NCBI GenBank assembly: GCA_026705465.1
Contig: JAPPAP010000037.1
Coordinates: 62,001-126,000, forward strand
From: a bacterium
GTDB taxonomy: Bacteria > Actinomycetota > Acidimicrobiia > Acidimicrobiales > Bin134
Direction: 5' to 3'
DNA: 64,000 bases
Shown here piece by piece: positions 12,701-21,120 of this stretch. The notes under the pieces are model-generated. The model saw only the letters and a list, made by a program, of their open reading frames with translations. It did no database searches and was not told the DNA's origin. Position 1 is the first letter of the stretch. Each line of letters begins with the position of its first letter. A program made the position numbers and the translations under genes.

Positions 12701-14329
12701 GTGTGGCCGTGGATCGCCGAAGTGCGCTATTCCACCCCCGGGGTGGGGCTCATCTCCCCGCCGCCCCACCACGACATCTATTCCATCGAGGATTTGGCCC
12801 AGCTCATCCACGATCTGAAGAACGCCAACCCCACCGCTCGCATCCATGTGAAGCTGGTGTCGGAGCTGGGAGTGGGCACGGTGGCTGCCGGGGTGTCCAA
12901 AGCCCATGCCGATGTGGTGCTCATCTCGGGCCACGACGGCGGTACCGGGGCTTCTCCGCTGACCTCCATCAAGCACGCGGGCACTCCCTGGGAGCTAGGC
13001 CTGGCCGAGACCCAGCAGACGCTGCTGTTGAATCGGCTACGGGACCGGATTGTGGTGCAGACCGACGGCCAGCTGAAGACGGGCCGGGATGTGATGGTCG
13101 CCGCGCTGCTAGGAGCCGAGGAGTTCGGGTTCGCCACCGCGCCGCTGGTGGTCATGGGATGCGTGATGATGCGGGTCTGTCACCTGGATACCTGCCCGGT
13201 AGGGGTGGCCACTCAGGATCCTGAGCTGCGCAAGAAGTTCACCGGTGAGCCCGAGTTCGTCATCAATTTCATGGAGTACATCGCCGAGGAAGTGCGCGAA
13301 CTACTGGCCATGCTCGGCTTCCGCACCTTGGCTGAGGCCATCGGTCGCGTGGAGTGCCTGGACGTGAGCGACGCGGTGGATCACTGGAAGGCATCTGGAC
13401 TCGACCTGTCGCCCATCCTGTACGCCCCTGACATCGATCCAGGGGACGACCGGCACTGCACGCAACCCCAGGATCACGGCCTCGACCGCGCCCTCGACCA
13501 GCAGCTGATCTTGATGGCCGAGTCCGCTTTGGAAGACGGCCTCCCAGTAGAGATTGACCTGCCCATCGGGAACGTGAACCGAACAGTGGGCACCATGCTC
13601 GGCCATCAAGTGACGTCGAAATGGGGGGCCGACGGTCTGCCCGACGACACCATTCGCATCAACTTCTCCGGATCGGCGGGCAACAGCTTCGGGGCGTTTC
13701 TGCCCCGAGGCATCACCATGAGACTGACCGGCGATGCCAATGATTATGTGGGCAAGGGACTATCGGGTGGGCGAATCATTGTCACCACCTATCCGCAGGC
13801 CCAGTTCATCGCTGAGGAAAACGTGATCGCGGGCAACGTCATCGGCTACGGCGCCACTAGTGGTGAGCTGTTCTTGCGAGGGCTGGTGGGGGAGCGGTTC
13901 TGTGTCCGCAATTCGGGGGCTGTCGCGGTGGTGGAAGGAGTTGGCGACCACGGCTGCGAGTACATGACCGGCGGACGAGCCGTGGTGCTCGGTCCCACCG
14001 GGCGGAACTTCGGCGCTGGCATGTCGGGCGGAATCGCCTACGTGCACGACCCCGATGGCCTGTTCCCCTCCAAGGTGAACCTGGAGATGGTGGACTTGGA
14101 GTCGCCCGACGACGGAGACCAGGAGTGGCTTCGGGATCGCATCAGCCAGCACATGGTGAACACCAATTCCGAGGTAGCCGAGCGCATTTTGGCCAACTGG
14201 GCCACCGAGGCAGACCAGTTTGTGAAAGTGATGCCCAAGGACTACAAGCGGGTGCTGGGGGCACTGGCCGAAGCCGAGCGGACCGGCACCGATGCGCAAG
14301 CAGCCATCATGGCGGCCTCCCATGGATAG
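9719..14329 (+). CDS. gltB: glutamate synthase large subunit
   Basis: 1536 residues, the usual size. It makes glutamate from glutamine and 2-oxoglutarate with reducing power passed from GltD. The N-terminal Ntn-type glutaminase starts at Cys23 in HDSCGVGF after a 22-residue propeptide that should be removed. Next come the central domain, the FMN-binding (beta/alpha)8 synthase domain ([19 protein letters not shown]), the 3Fe-4S cysteines in [13 protein letters not shown], and the C-terminal GXGXG beta-helix domain. The frame is open from 9299, but the ATG at 9719 has GGAAAGGA just ahead and gives the expected propeptide. gltD follows after 59 nt. Confidence 0.97.
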   Translation: MRNWPQLPHPQGLYDPRNEHDSCGVGFLVDLKGRPRHEIVSVGYGALCNLQHRGALGAEVNTGDGAGLLIQVPDDFYRQVCDFDLPPAGQYATGIGFLPDAPDAAAHARGAMDAIAQEEGLTSLGWREVPTCPEELGAGALATMPSFWQPFYKGDGLDADALMRRAYVVRTRIRNEVSYETDDQADVGALGSKTRKLTYGYFASLSNRTIVYKGMLTTPQLGEFYPDLGDNRVTSALAMIHSRFSTNTFPSWPLAHPYRFISHNGEINTVQGNRNWMRTREALLSSPHLPGDLERLFPVCAEGVSDTASFDQVLELLYMGGYSLPQAVLMMIPEPWENHESMSPELRAFYRYYASLMEPWDGPADIVFSDGTLIGAVLDRNGLRPSRYWVTDDDLVIMASEVGVMDVDPAAIVEKGRLQPGRMFLIDTSEGRIVRDTEIKAKLASAHPYGQWLADNQVDLDDLVDRAQPEPDETPLLIRQQMFGYTHEELKILLAPMARDGKEALGSMGTDTPVAVLSNRSRLLYDYFQQLFAQVTNPPLDAIREEIITATCGWLGPEGNLLDPQPESCRQIFTPHPVITDQQLANLVQVDGPDGHDHWSTEVVPCLYAVDDGGPGLRIAIQRIREQVSRAIEAGKNIIVLSDRGASPDSAPIPSLLATAAVHHHLIREKTRTRVGLVVETGDAREVHHICLLLAYGATAINPYLAFETIDQMIDENLCGFSPDDDKAKAHRNYIKACDKGVLKVMSKMGISTVKSYVGAQIFEAIGLGHPIIQECFTGTVSRLGGIGFPQLAEEVRLRHRIAYPENPDERAHRTLEGGGEYQWRREGEYHLFNPETVFKLQHATREKRYDIFKQYTEKVDAQSERLATLRGLFRFRGGLREPIPIEEVEPVSSIVSRFSTGAMSYGSISAEAHETLAIAMNRIGGKSNTGEGGEDPARYVPDPNGDLRRSAIKQAASGRFGVTSEYLVNSDDIQIKMAQGAKPGEGGQLPGHKVWPWIAEVRYSTPGVGLISPPPHHDIYSIEDLAQLIHDLKNANPTARIHVKLVSELGVGTVAAGVSKAHADVVLISGHDGGTGASPLTSIKHAGTPWELGLAETQQTLLLNRLRDRIVVQTDGQLKTGRDVMVAALLGAEEFGFATAPLVVMGCVMMRVCHLDTCPVGVATQDPELRKKFTGEPEFVINFMEYIAEEVRELLAMLGFRTLAEAIGRVECLDVSDAVDHWKASGLDLSPILYAPDIDPGDDRHCTQPQDHGLDRALDQQLILMAESALEDGLPVEIDLPIGNVNRTVGTMLGHQVTSKWGADGLPDDTIRINFSGSAGNSFGAFLPRGITMRLTGDANDYVGKGLSGGRIIVTTYPQAQFIAEENVIAGNVIGYGATSGELFLRGLVGERFCVRNSGAVAVVEGVGDHGCEYMTGGRAVVLGPTGRNFGAGMSGGIAYVHDPDGLFPSKVNLEMVDLESPDDGDQEWLRDRISQHMVNTNSEVAERILANWATEADQFVKVMPKDYKRVLGALAEAERTGTDAQAAIMAASHG

Positions 14330-14388
14330 GGTCAGGCAGGAAACTCATCGTGAACGGGTGCCGTTTCTGCTCCTGAAGGCGGCTTCCC

Positions 14389-15849
14389 ATGGGTGATATC
14401 CGGGGGTTCATCAAACACGGTCGAGAGCTGCCGGCCCGCCGAGCGGTGCCAGTGCGGATCAAGGATTGGCACGAGGTCTACCGGGACTTCGATGCCGATT
14501 CGGTGCGCACTCAGGCGTCGCGCTGCATGGACTGCGGGATTCCGTTCTGCAATAACGGCTGTCCGCTGGGAAACCTGATTCCCGACTGGAACGACCTCGT
14601 CTATCGAGACAACTGGCGAGAGGCCATCGAGCGGCTCCACGCCACCAACAACTTTCCTGAGTTCACCGGACGGCTGTGCCCGGCACCGTGCGAAGCGGCC
14701 TGCGTGCTGGGCATCAACGAGGACCCGGTGACCATCAAGCAGGTCGAGGTGGAGATCGTGGACCGGGCCTGGGAGGAGGGGTGGATTACCCCGGTGGTGT
14801 GCGACGACCGCACCGGCCGCTCAGCTGCGGTGGTGGGATCGGGGCCTGCGGGGCTTGCGGCGGCCCAACAGCTCACCCGGGCGGGACACGATGTGGTGGT
14901 GTTCGAGCGGGCCGACCGCATCGGCGGGCTGTTGCGCTACGGCATTCCCGAATTCAAGATGGAGAAACGCCACCTCGATCTCCGGTTGGCTCAGATGGAA
15001 GCCGAAGGCACAGTATTTCGGACCGGGTTAAACGTCGGGGTCGACATCAGCGCGGCTGAGCTGACTGAGCAATATGACGCAGTGGTGCTGGCCGGCGGGG
15101 CCACCCAGTGGCGAGATCTGCCCATTCCGGGCCGGGAGCTCGAGGGCATCTATCAGGCCATGGAGTATCTGCCACCGGCCAACCGGGTGCAGGAGGGCGA
15201 CTTAGACGAGCATCCATTCTCGGCTGAAGGCAAGCACGTGATCATCATCGGCGGGGGCGACACCGGTGCCGACTGCCTAGGTACCGCCCACCGCCACGGG
15301 GCGGCCTCTATCCATCAGTTCGAGATCCTGCCCCGTCCACCCGTCGAGCGAGATGACTCCACTCCATGGCCCACCTGGCCGCTTATGTACCGATCGTCGT
15401 CGGCCCATGAGGAGGGCGGTACCCAGGTCTACGCCATCAACACGGTGGAGTTCACGGGATCGGGCGGCAAGGTAGAAGCGCTGCGCACGATTGATGTGCA
15501 GCAGTCGTTCGAGGGTGGACGGATGGCGTTCAACCCCATTGAGGGAACCGAACGGGAGTTCCAGGCCGATTTGGTGCTCTTGGCTATGGGGTTCACAGGC
15601 CCAGAGACCGGTGGTTTGTTAGACGATCTAGGGGTGGAGATCACCGACCGAGGCAATGTGGCCCGCGACGATAACTGGATGAGCACGGTGCCCGGCGTTT
15701 TCGTGGCTGGCGACATGGGCCGGGGCCAGAGTCTCATCGTGTGGGCCATTGCCGAAGGCCGGGCCTGTGCTGCCGCGGTCGACGAATACCTCACCGGCGA
15801 CACCCTCTTGCCTGCCCCCTTAGTCCCAACCGCCCAGCAACTTCGCTAG
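14389..15849 (+). CDS. gltD: glutamate synthase small subunit
   Basis: 486 residues, the NADPH-oxidising partner of GltB. The N-terminal adrenodoxin-reductase-type segment has two Cys groups for 4Fe-4S clusters (CMDCGIPFCNNGCPLGN near residue 45; CPAPCEAACV near residue 100). FAD binding is shown by VVGSGPAGLAAAQQL and NAD(P)H binding by IIIGGGDTGADCLG, with a C-terminal FAD motif VFVAGDMGRGQSL. Electrons pass NADPH to FAD to Fe-S to GltB FMN. An AAGGCGG ribosome binding site precedes the ATG. The stop overlaps the convergent hydrolase gene by 4 nt. Confidence 0.96.
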   Translation: MGDIRGFIKHGRELPARRAVPVRIKDWHEVYRDFDADSVRTQASRCMDCGIPFCNNGCPLGNLIPDWNDLVYRDNWREAIERLHATNNFPEFTGRLCPAPCEAACVLGINEDPVTIKQVEVEIVDRAWEEGWITPVVCDDRTGRSAAVVGSGPAGLAAAQQLTRAGHDVVVFERADRIGGLLRYGIPEFKMEKRHLDLRLAQMEAEGTVFRTGLNVGVDISAAELTEQYDAVVLAGGATQWRDLPIPGRELEGIYQAMEYLPPANRVQEGDLDEHPFSAEGKHVIIIGGGDTGADCLGTAHRHGAASIHQFEILPRPPVERDDSTPWPTWPLMYRSSSAHEEGGTQVYAINTVEFTGSGGKVEALRTIDVQQSFEGGRMAFNPIEGTEREFQADLVLLAMGFTGPETGGLLDDLGVEITDRGNVARDDNWMSTVPGVFVAGDMGRGQSLIVWAIAEGRACAAAVDEYLTGDTLLPAPLVPTAQQLR

Positions 15850-16547
15850 AACGGGCGGGCGTCCAAGAAGTCCAGCGCGGCGTCGATAAAGTCGAACGAT
15901 TTCGGGGTGGCGAAATGGTCGACGCCCCTGAGGACGACCAGGCGGGCATCGGGGAGCGCTTCGACCAGCTGGTCGGCGGGGTAGGCGAAATCCTGGTCGC
16001 CGACGACCACGAGGGTGGGCACGGCGACATCGGCCAGACAATCGGTGTCGAAGGCGGTGCGGCTGGCCAGAAGGGCGGCGAGTGCTTCCCGGTCGGCTTC
16101 GGGATCGTCGGCCAGGGTGGAGAAGTGGAGCGCCTCGGGGTTCTCGGGGTCGGGTTCCCCGGTAACGGCGTGAAGGATCATGCGGCTGTGGTCCTCATCC
16201 CGTTCAAACAGGTTCTTGCCCACCCCTGACACCACTAGCCGGTGGAATTGCTCCGGGGTCTTCGAGGCGATGGACAACAAGGTGTACGCGCCCAGTGAGA
16301 ACCCGATGGCATCAATGGGCTCTTCGGGGAAGTGGTCGATCACATGCTGCTCAAAATCGGCGTAGCCCTCGGGATGATGAGGCTTGGGGGCGGTGCCATG
16401 GCCCATCAGATCCACCCCGATGACCTCTCGGCTCGCGTCGGCCAGGAGGTCGATCCAGGCGTTGTCTCCCCAAGTCCTCCGGGCCGAGCCGGCCAGTCCG
16501 TGCAGCAATGCGACCGCGGGTCCGCTCACGGCGCTCACCCTACTCAT
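15846..16547 (-). CDS. alpha/beta-fold hydrolase
   Basis: About 233 residues with a full alpha/beta-hydrolase triad: oxyanion motif LLHGLAGSARRTW, nucleophile elbow GFSLGA, acid in GDQDFAYP and base in GVDHFATP. No secretion signal is present. The substrate is unknown. I chose the ATG at 16547; a TTG ten codons upstream would add only a non-family tail. It lies directly downstream, same strand, of the candidate structured RNA at 16570-16858, so that element could be its 5' leader rather than an independent RNA. Confidence 0.85.
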   Translation of the reverse strand: MSRVSAVSGPAVALLHGLAGSARRTWGDNAWIDLLADASREVIGVDLMGHGTAPKPHHPEGYADFEQHVIDHFPEEPIDAIGFSLGAYTLLSIASKTPEQFHRLVVSGVGKNLFERDEDHSRMILHAVTGEPDPENPEALHFSTLADDPEADREALAALLASRTAFDTDCLADVAVPTLVVVGDQDFAYPADQLVEALPDARLVVLRGVDHFATPKSFDFIDAALDFLDARPF

Positions 16548-16569
16548 ACCTGTTCGGGGAACTGCGATG

Positions 16570-16858
16570 CACGGCAAAAAGCAGGAGACCCCGAGTAGCC
16601 TCCCGGCCGAAACCGGTCGACTTCTCGGGGCCGTCCCGTTCGGTCTCGGTTCCCCGGTTGGCTTGCGCCCCCCGGTTCCCCGGTTCCCCGGTCCCTACCC
16701 CCCAGATCCTCACGGCACCTAGCCTCCTTCCCGGCCCTCGGCTTTCGGTGGTGCCACCGACTTCCTCGGCCCGTTCCAGCGGCCCTGCGGAACTCTGTCG
16801 AACCCTTGCCCTTTCGGGCTCCTGCTCGGTCAGCTACCTCCGCTTGTCTCTGGTAGGT
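16570..16858 (-). ncRNA. candidate structured non-coding RNA or long structured leader
   Basis: No credible protein is encoded here, but the minus strand shows nested base-pairing. Arms at 16819-16826 and 16580-16587 form a perfect 8-bp closing stem (AGCAGGAG with CTCCTGCT), followed at once by a run of five U. Inside are a 7-bp stem (16624-16630 with 16589-16595), a GCCC-GAAA-GGGC hairpin at 16808-16819, a GGC-GCAA-GCC hairpin at 16660-16669, and a CGGTG-GCAC-CACCG hairpin near 16746-16759. The GNRA loops appear on the minus strand, which agrees with the promoter upstream. Conserved cores of RNase P RNA, tmRNA and SRP RNA were looked for and not found. The ends are estimates. It could be a stand-alone RNA or the leader of the hydrolase gene that starts at 16547. 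Confidence 0.5.
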
Positions 16859-16864
16859 GGGCAT

Positions 16865-16892
16865 ACCATAGCGCGGGAAAATGCCAGGTCAA
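16865..16892 (-). promoter_or_regulatory. candidate promoter of the structured RNA
   Basis: On the minus strand, TTGACC (16892-16887) and TATGGT (16870-16865) are separated by 16 nt, close to the primary-sigma consensus and one of the best-looking promoters in the window. Initiation would fall near 16858, about 30 nt before the closing stem of the candidate RNA. Confidence 0.5.
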
Positions 16893-16999
16893 GCAGAAAA
16901 CCAAAATCCACAGGGTTTTCCACCGCTGCGAGTAGAAATCCCCAGAAAACCTGAAATTAACCACAGGGCAGAGCTCGATTTTGGGCCATAAGTGAGCTC
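16893..16999. other. gene-free segment with DnaA-box-like words
   Basis: This stretch is less GC-rich than its surroundings and encodes nothing credible. It contains AAATCCACA, TTTTCCACC and TTAACCACA (near 16903-16963), which are one to three mismatches from the DnaA box TTATCCACA. They sit upstream of the candidate RNA promoter. No dnaA, dnaN or other origin gene is near, so an origin is not claimed. Confidence 0.25.
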
Positions 17000-17755
17000 T
17001 CAGTTCCACGCGCCGCGCGCGATCAACACTTCGCGCAACACCGTGGGTCGGTCGGTCATGATGCCGTCCACTCCCAAGTCGAGGAGTCGTTGCATCTCGT
17101 CGGCATCGTCAATGGTCCACACATGCACCGCCAGTCCTTGGGTGTGGGCTGCATCGACGAACCGCTGGTGGACTAGCGGAACTCCCTTGGCGGTCGGGGG
17201 AACCTGGGCGCAGGCGCCGGACTTGATCCTTATGGGCAGCCCGGTTGAGGCGGCTTGGAGTTGTCCGATCTCTTTGGGACTGAGTCCGGTACACAAATGG
17301 GGTCCGCCCAGCCGCCGGGCGACAGCCAGCCGGCGGCCGGAGAAAGATCCGACGCAAACCCGGTCGATAGCGTGGGACCGTTGGAGAGCGCCGATCAGCG
17401 GCACGGTGGCCTGGTCATGCTTGGGATCGACCGCGATCCGGAGATCGGGCCAGGCTTCCAACAGCTCCTCAAAGCGGGGGATGGCGTGACCTCCGCCAAC
17501 CCGCACTGTTTCGAGATCTCGCCAGTCAAGGTCGGCAATGGCTTCCGGTCGGCCACTGAGCCGCTTCAGTCCCTCGTCGTGGAATGCCACCAGCACTCCG
17601 TCTCGGGTGGCGTGCACGTCGGTCTCGACATAGCGGTATCCAAGGTCGATGGCGGCGGCGAACGCGACCATGGTGTTCTCCGGACTCTCCGCGGCGCCGC
17701 CCCGATGGGCGATGGGGATCGGGCCATCGTGATCCAAGAACGGCCAAGTAGACAC
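17000..17755 (-). CDS. glycerophosphodiester phosphodiesterase family protein
   Basis: 251 residues of the GDPD TIM-barrel family, which hydrolyses glycerophosphodiesters to glycerol-3-phosphate and an alcohol using a divalent metal. Catalytic elements are the first His/Arg in AHRGGAAESPENT, metal ligands in ETDVHATRDG, and the second catalytic His in AFHDEGLKR. The C-terminal barrel strands VHVWTIDD and GVDGIMTDRP are typical. There is no clear signal peptide, so it is probably cytoplasmic. The frame continues to 17896, which would overlap the divergent SirB1-like gene; GTG at 17755, just before the first barrel strand, is the likely start. A second GDPD lies at 53854-54600. Confidence 0.88.
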   Translation of the reverse strand: MSTWPFLDHDGPIPIAHRGGAAESPENTMVAFAAAIDLGYRYVETDVHATRDGVLVAFHDEGLKRLSGRPEAIADLDWRDLETVRVGGGHAIPRFEELLEAWPDLRIAVDPKHDQATVPLIGALQRSHAIDRVCVGSFSGRRLAVARRLGGPHLCTGLSPKEIGQLQAASTGLPIRIKSGACAQVPPTAKGVPLVHQRFVDAAHTQGLAVHVWTIDDADEMQRLLDLGVDGIMTDRPTVLREVLIARGAWN

Positions 17756-17792
17756 CAGCGAAAGCCTACTTGTCGGGATAAATTCACTATTT

Positions 17793-18578
17793 GTGGCTTG
17801 GGATCCCGCGGAGAAGTTCAGGCAACTGCTCCAAGACGAAGAGTTCGCGCTCCATGAGGGAGCGTTGTGCATTGCCGCCCAAGGCTGCCCAGACATGGAC
17901 TTCGAAGCTGAGCTCGAGAAGCTGGACTCACTGGCTGATCGATGCGACCGCTCCTCCCGGGAGAAGATGCTGTTGTCGCTGTTCGGCGATCTGGGTTTTC
18001 ACGGCAACCGGGGGGACTACTACGACCCTCGCAACTCGTTCCTCAACGAAGTGATGCGCCGGCGCACCGGCATCCCAATCAGCCTTGCCGTGCTCACCAT
18101 CGCGATCGGCGATCGCACCGGCTATCAGTTTGAGGGCATCGGATTGCCCGGCCACTTCATGATTCGAGATCGCAACGAGCCTGAGGTGTTTATCGATGTG
18201 TTCGCAGGGGGAGCGCTGCTTGATGCCCAGAGCTGCGAAGAGCTCTTCCACCAGATCACCGGAGGGGACAAGGGCTTCCACCCCGCATATCTGGCCCCGG
18301 TCGACCACTCGTCAATCATGGAGCGGATGCTGGGAAATCTTCGAGCCATCTATGCCCAGAACAAGGACTACGCCAATCTGGAGTGGGTGCTGGAACTGCG
18401 CACAATGTGCCCATCGGTCCCATCCGACGAGGCCAAGCAACTCGGGATGATCAACATGGAGCGGGGCCGATTCGACGAGGCGGCCCGTCGGTTCGAGCAG
18501 TTGGCTCTCGTCGCCGAGGATGATGACGAAGAGCAGCTTCAGCGACTGGCCACCTTGGCTCGGGCCCGGATGAACTAG
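17793..18578 (+). CDS. SirB1/transglutaminase-like family protein
   Basis: 261 residues of the SirB1 (transglutaminase-like plus TPR) family. The core is visible as RNSFLNEVMRRRTGIPISLAV near residue 85, the family's most conserved block, followed by GIGLPGHFMIR and the helical, TPR-like C-terminal third. The molecular role of the family is not well established; no enzymatic function is claimed. It starts with GTG at 17793 and is divergent from the GDPD gene, with the 37 nt between them as the shared upstream region. Its stop codon lies inside the left arm of the large inverted repeat at 18576-18647. Confidence 0.82.
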   Translation: MAWDPAEKFRQLLQDEEFALHEGALCIAAQGCPDMDFEAELEKLDSLADRCDRSSREKMLLSLFGDLGFHGNRGDYYDPRNSFLNEVMRRRTGIPISLAVLTIAIGDRTGYQFEGIGLPGHFMIRDRNEPEVFIDVFAGGALLDAQSCEELFHQITGGDKGFHPAYLAPVDHSSIMERMLGNLRAIYAQNKDYANLEWVLELRTMCPSVPSDEAKQLGMINMERGRFDEAARRFEQLALVAEDDDEEQLQRLATLARARMN

Positions 18579-18647
18579 TGGTGTGTCTTGGGTTTGAGCG
18601 CGGGTGAACTGCTCGCCATAGACCGCTAAACCCAAGTCACACCACTA
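18576..18647. repeat. long imperfect inverted repeat, possible terminator
   Basis: The left arm (18576-18600) and right arm (18624-18647) pair over about 23 of 25 positions with one mismatch and one bulge, leaving a 23-nt loop. The left arm starts with the TAG stop of the SirB1-like gene. No T-run follows on either strand, so as a classic intrinsic terminator it is incomplete. It may still end the upstream transcript or stabilise its 3' end before pyk. Confidence 0.75.
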
Positions 18648-18670
18648 ATCGGGCGGTAGCGTTAATCTCT

Positions 18671-20089
18671 GTGCCCCGTCGAACCAAGATCATCGCCACC
18701 ATAGGCCCGGCATCGGAGTCACCCGAGGCGCTGCGGGCCATGGTGGACGCGGGTATGGACGTAGCTCGCATCGGGCTAGCCCATGGGACGCTGGATGAGG
18801 CTCTCGGCCGAATGCGACTCGTGCGCCAAGTGGCCCAGGAGGCTGGCCGACGGGTGGGGGTTCTGGTTGACTTGCCCGGCCCCAAGGTGCGCACGGCGAG
18901 CTTTGGACACGACGGCGTGGAGCTGCGGGCCGAAACCGAGGTGGAGATCAGGGTCGGCGATACCAAGAGCACCGCTGAGGTGGTGGAAGTGGACTACGAG
19001 AACCTTCTCCACGACATTGCCGCCGGTGACCAGGTTGCGCTGGGTGACGGGCAGGTGTTGTTGCAGGTTGTCGATGTTGGTGCCGACAAGGCCGTGGGAG
19101 TCATTCTCCACGGCGATGTGATCCACGGTCGTCCCGGTTTTCGAATTCCTTCTGACCGACTCAGCATGTCCACGCCGACACCAGAAGATCTTCAAGGCTT
19201 GGAGGCGTTCGTCGAGGAGTCCGTAGACCTGGTGGCCATCTCATTCGTTCGTTCCGGAGACGACATCCGCCGGGTGAATATGGAGCCCCACCCCGCTGGC
19301 CCGCTGGTGATCGCAAAGATCGAGACCCAGGCTGCCGTTCAGAACTTGGATGACATCATCGAGGCCTCAGCGGGGATCATGGTGGCCCGTGGCGACCTTG
19401 GCACCGAATGCCTGATGGAGGAGACTCCCCACCTCCAAAAGCGGATCATCCGGGATTGCATCGCGGGGGGATTGCCGGTGATCACCGCCACTCAGATGCT
19501 GGATTCCATGGTCCAGGCGTCGACGCCGACCCGGGCCGAGGTCTCGGATGTGGCCAACGCGGTGTTCGACGGCACCAGCGCGGTGATGCTGTCGGCCGAG
19601 ACGGCCATTGGCGCCCACCCAGCATCGACCGTAGCCACCATGGCCCGGATCGCGGAGCGGGCCGACGAGGAGTTCGACTATGTCCGATGGGGAGAGAACA
19701 TCCGCCGTTTGCGCATGACCGATGTGGATGCGCCCACGTCTGTCACTGACGCCATGACCGGGGCAGCTGCCACCGCGGCCAACGAATTGAACTTGGCGGC
19801 CATCGTGTGCATCTCAGCGTCGGGGTTCACCGTGCGCTCCATGGCTCGCTTCCGGCCCCAAACTGCCATATTGGGGTTCAGCACCTCTGAGCGCACTGTC
19901 CAGCAGCTGACGCTGAGCTGGGGGGTCACCCCCATGCGGGCCTTTGAATCAGGCAGCTACGAAGCCCGGGTATCGGAGGCCTTGAGCCTGGCCAAGGAAG
20001 CCGGGCACGTTGTCCCTGGAGACGTGGTGGCAGTGGTGGCTGGCATGACCGAAGCCACCGACGTGCTGCGCTTGGTGCGCGTCCACTGA
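18671..20089 (+). CDS. pyk: pyruvate kinase, K+-independent type by sequence
   Basis: 472 residues with the full pyruvate kinase plan: N-terminal TKIIATIGPAS, the active-site helix GIMVARGDLG, VITATQMLDSM and PTRAEVSDVANAVFDGT, and a C-terminal allosteric domain. It converts phosphoenolpyruvate and ADP to pyruvate and ATP. The segment usually read as RLNFSHG is RIGLAHG (residues 33-39), and the DTKGPEIR segment is DLPGPKVR (67-74). Lys72 sits where K+-dependent enzymes have Glu, with Leu68 for Thr, the known signature of K+-independent enzymes; two other K+ ligands (Asn, Ser) are Gly35 and Ala37. It starts with GTG with no strong ribosome binding site. Confidence 0.93.
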   Translation: MPRRTKIIATIGPASESPEALRAMVDAGMDVARIGLAHGTLDEALGRMRLVRQVAQEAGRRVGVLVDLPGPKVRTASFGHDGVELRAETEVEIRVGDTKSTAEVVEVDYENLLHDIAAGDQVALGDGQVLLQVVDVGADKAVGVILHGDVIHGRPGFRIPSDRLSMSTPTPEDLQGLEAFVEESVDLVAISFVRSGDDIRRVNMEPHPAGPLVIAKIETQAAVQNLDDIIEASAGIMVARGDLGTECLMEETPHLQKRIIRDCIAGGLPVITATQMLDSMVQASTPTRAEVSDVANAVFDGTSAVMLSAETAIGAHPASTVATMARIAERADEEFDYVRWGENIRRLRMTDVDAPTSVTDAMTGAAATAANELNLAAIVCISASGFTVRSMARFRPQTAILGFSTSERTVQQLTLSWGVTPMRAFESGSYEARVSEALSLAKEAGHVVPGDVVAVVAGMTEATDVLRLVRVH

Positions 20090-20108
20090 CCATAGAAGGA
20101 TTGCGCCC

Positions 20109-20555
20109 ATGACCGATGCGCCGGTGAATCTGACCCGGTCGGGCCCGCCCGAGACGATCTTGGATCCTGAGCCACCCCAAGCGGTGGCTGCGTTGGCTGA
20201 GGCGATGAGCCTGCCTGACGCTCAAAGGAGGGATGCCGTGGCCCAAGTCGTGGCCCGATTCCCCCGCTTCCTGGACGGCTGGGCCCGACTGGGGCTGCTG
20301 GCCCGCGACCAGGCAGAAGCCTATGCGGCTTTCCGGGTGGGATATCACCGGGGGTTGGACCGGTTGCGCCAGAATGGCTGGCGGGGATCCGGCTACGTGC
20401 GCTGGGCCCACGAGGTGAACCGGGGATTTCTGCGGGCCCTAGCTGGATTGCAGGCCACCGCGGCAGCCATCGGTGAGCGAGACGAGGAGGAGCGCTGCAT
20501 GCTGTTCTTGCACCAACTCGATCCGTCTTGGCCCCCCGCGGACTGGAAGACCTGA
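20109..20555 (+). CDS. DUF3151 family protein
   Basis: 148 residues matching the actinobacterial DUF3151 family: an N-terminal GPPETILDPEPP segment, then helices with FPRFLDGWARLG, AYAAFRVGYHRGLDRLR and the conserved end FLHQLDPSWPPADW. Function is unknown. The helical TPR-like look suggests a protein-binding role, which is inference only. An AAGGA ribosome binding site lies ahead of the ATG at 20109. It follows pyk by 19 nt and is 1 nt from the flavin reductase, so these genes are probably one operon. Confidence 0.85.
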   Translation: MTDAPVNLTRSGPPETILDPEPPQAVAALAEAMSLPDAQRRDAVAQVVARFPRFLDGWARLGLLARDQAEAYAAFRVGYHRGLDRLRQNGWRGSGYVRWAHEVNRGFLRALAGLQATAAAIGERDEEERCMLFLHQLDPSWPPADWKT

Positions 20556-20556
20556 C

Positions 20557-21120
20557 GTGGCGGCACCGGGCGGCACGGGTCCCATCGGACCGTTTCCCGG
20601 CCATGTTGGGGATGATCCTGAGGCTCAAGACGCCTACGACCGACTCCGCAGGCGAGTTTTGTGGAGCCTGCCCTACGGGCTGTACGTGGTGGGGTCGCGG
20701 GCAGGAGAGCGACGCAATGGTATGACGCTCAACTGGGCCACCCAACTGGCCTTCGAGCCGAAGCTGGTGGGCATAGGGGTTGAGCATCCGGCCTACACCC
20801 ACGAACTTATCTCTGAGGGCGGGGTGTTCAGCCTTTGCACGATCGCTCGAGACGACCGTGCCATCGTGCGCAAGTTCACCAAACCTGTTGAAGTGGACCT
20901 GGAGGCGATGACCCTCAATGGCTTTGCTTTCCATGATGGGGTTACGGGTGCCCCGATTCTTGACTGCGCCCCTGCCTTTCTGGATTGCGAAGTACGTGAT
21001 GCGGTAATCACCGGAGCTCACACCCTGTTCATCGGAGAAGTTGTGGACTGTGGCTTCCAGCACGACGAGGACACTCCGGTGCTACGGATGGAGGACACCC
21101 GAATGAACTATGGCGGCTAG
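20557..21120 (+). CDS. flavin reductase-like FMN-binding protein
   Basis: 187 residues of the flavin-reductase-like split-barrel family. Visible landmarks are GLYVVGSRAGERRNGMTLNWATQ near residue 50 (FMN phosphate region, written here only in part), VGIGVEHPAYTHELI and the C-terminal FIGEVVDCG strand. Members reduce FMN/FAD with NAD(P)H or act as FMN-binding subunits; the partner is unknown. The frame is open from 20473, but GTG at 20557 has GGAAGA ahead (inside the end of the DUF3151 gene) and avoids overlap. Its end overlaps mobA by 11 nt. Confidence 0.8.
   Translation: MAAPGGTGPIGPFPGHVGDDPEAQDAYDRLRRRVLWSLPYGLYVVGSRAGERRNGMTLNWATQLAFEPKLVGIGVEHPAYTHELISEGGVFSLCTIARDDRAIVRKFTKPVEVDLEAMTLNGFAFHDGVTGAPILDCAPAFLDCEVRDAVITGAHTLFIGEVVDCGFQHDEDTPVLRMEDTRMNYGG

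Noticed and set aside
16570..16858. RNase P RNA, tmRNA, SRP RNA or group II intron identity for the structured region
   Set aside because: The conserved RNase P core words, a tmRNA tag and tRNA-like end, the SRP GGAAG loop and a domain V hairpin were searched by eye and not found, although GAGGAAGTC weakly resembles the RNase P core.
16508..16954. 148-codon plus-strand and 106-codon minus-strand frames across the candidate RNA
   Set aside because: Pro/Ser/Arg- and Gly/Arg-rich low-complexity translations with no domain; the base-pairing and promoter explain the region better.
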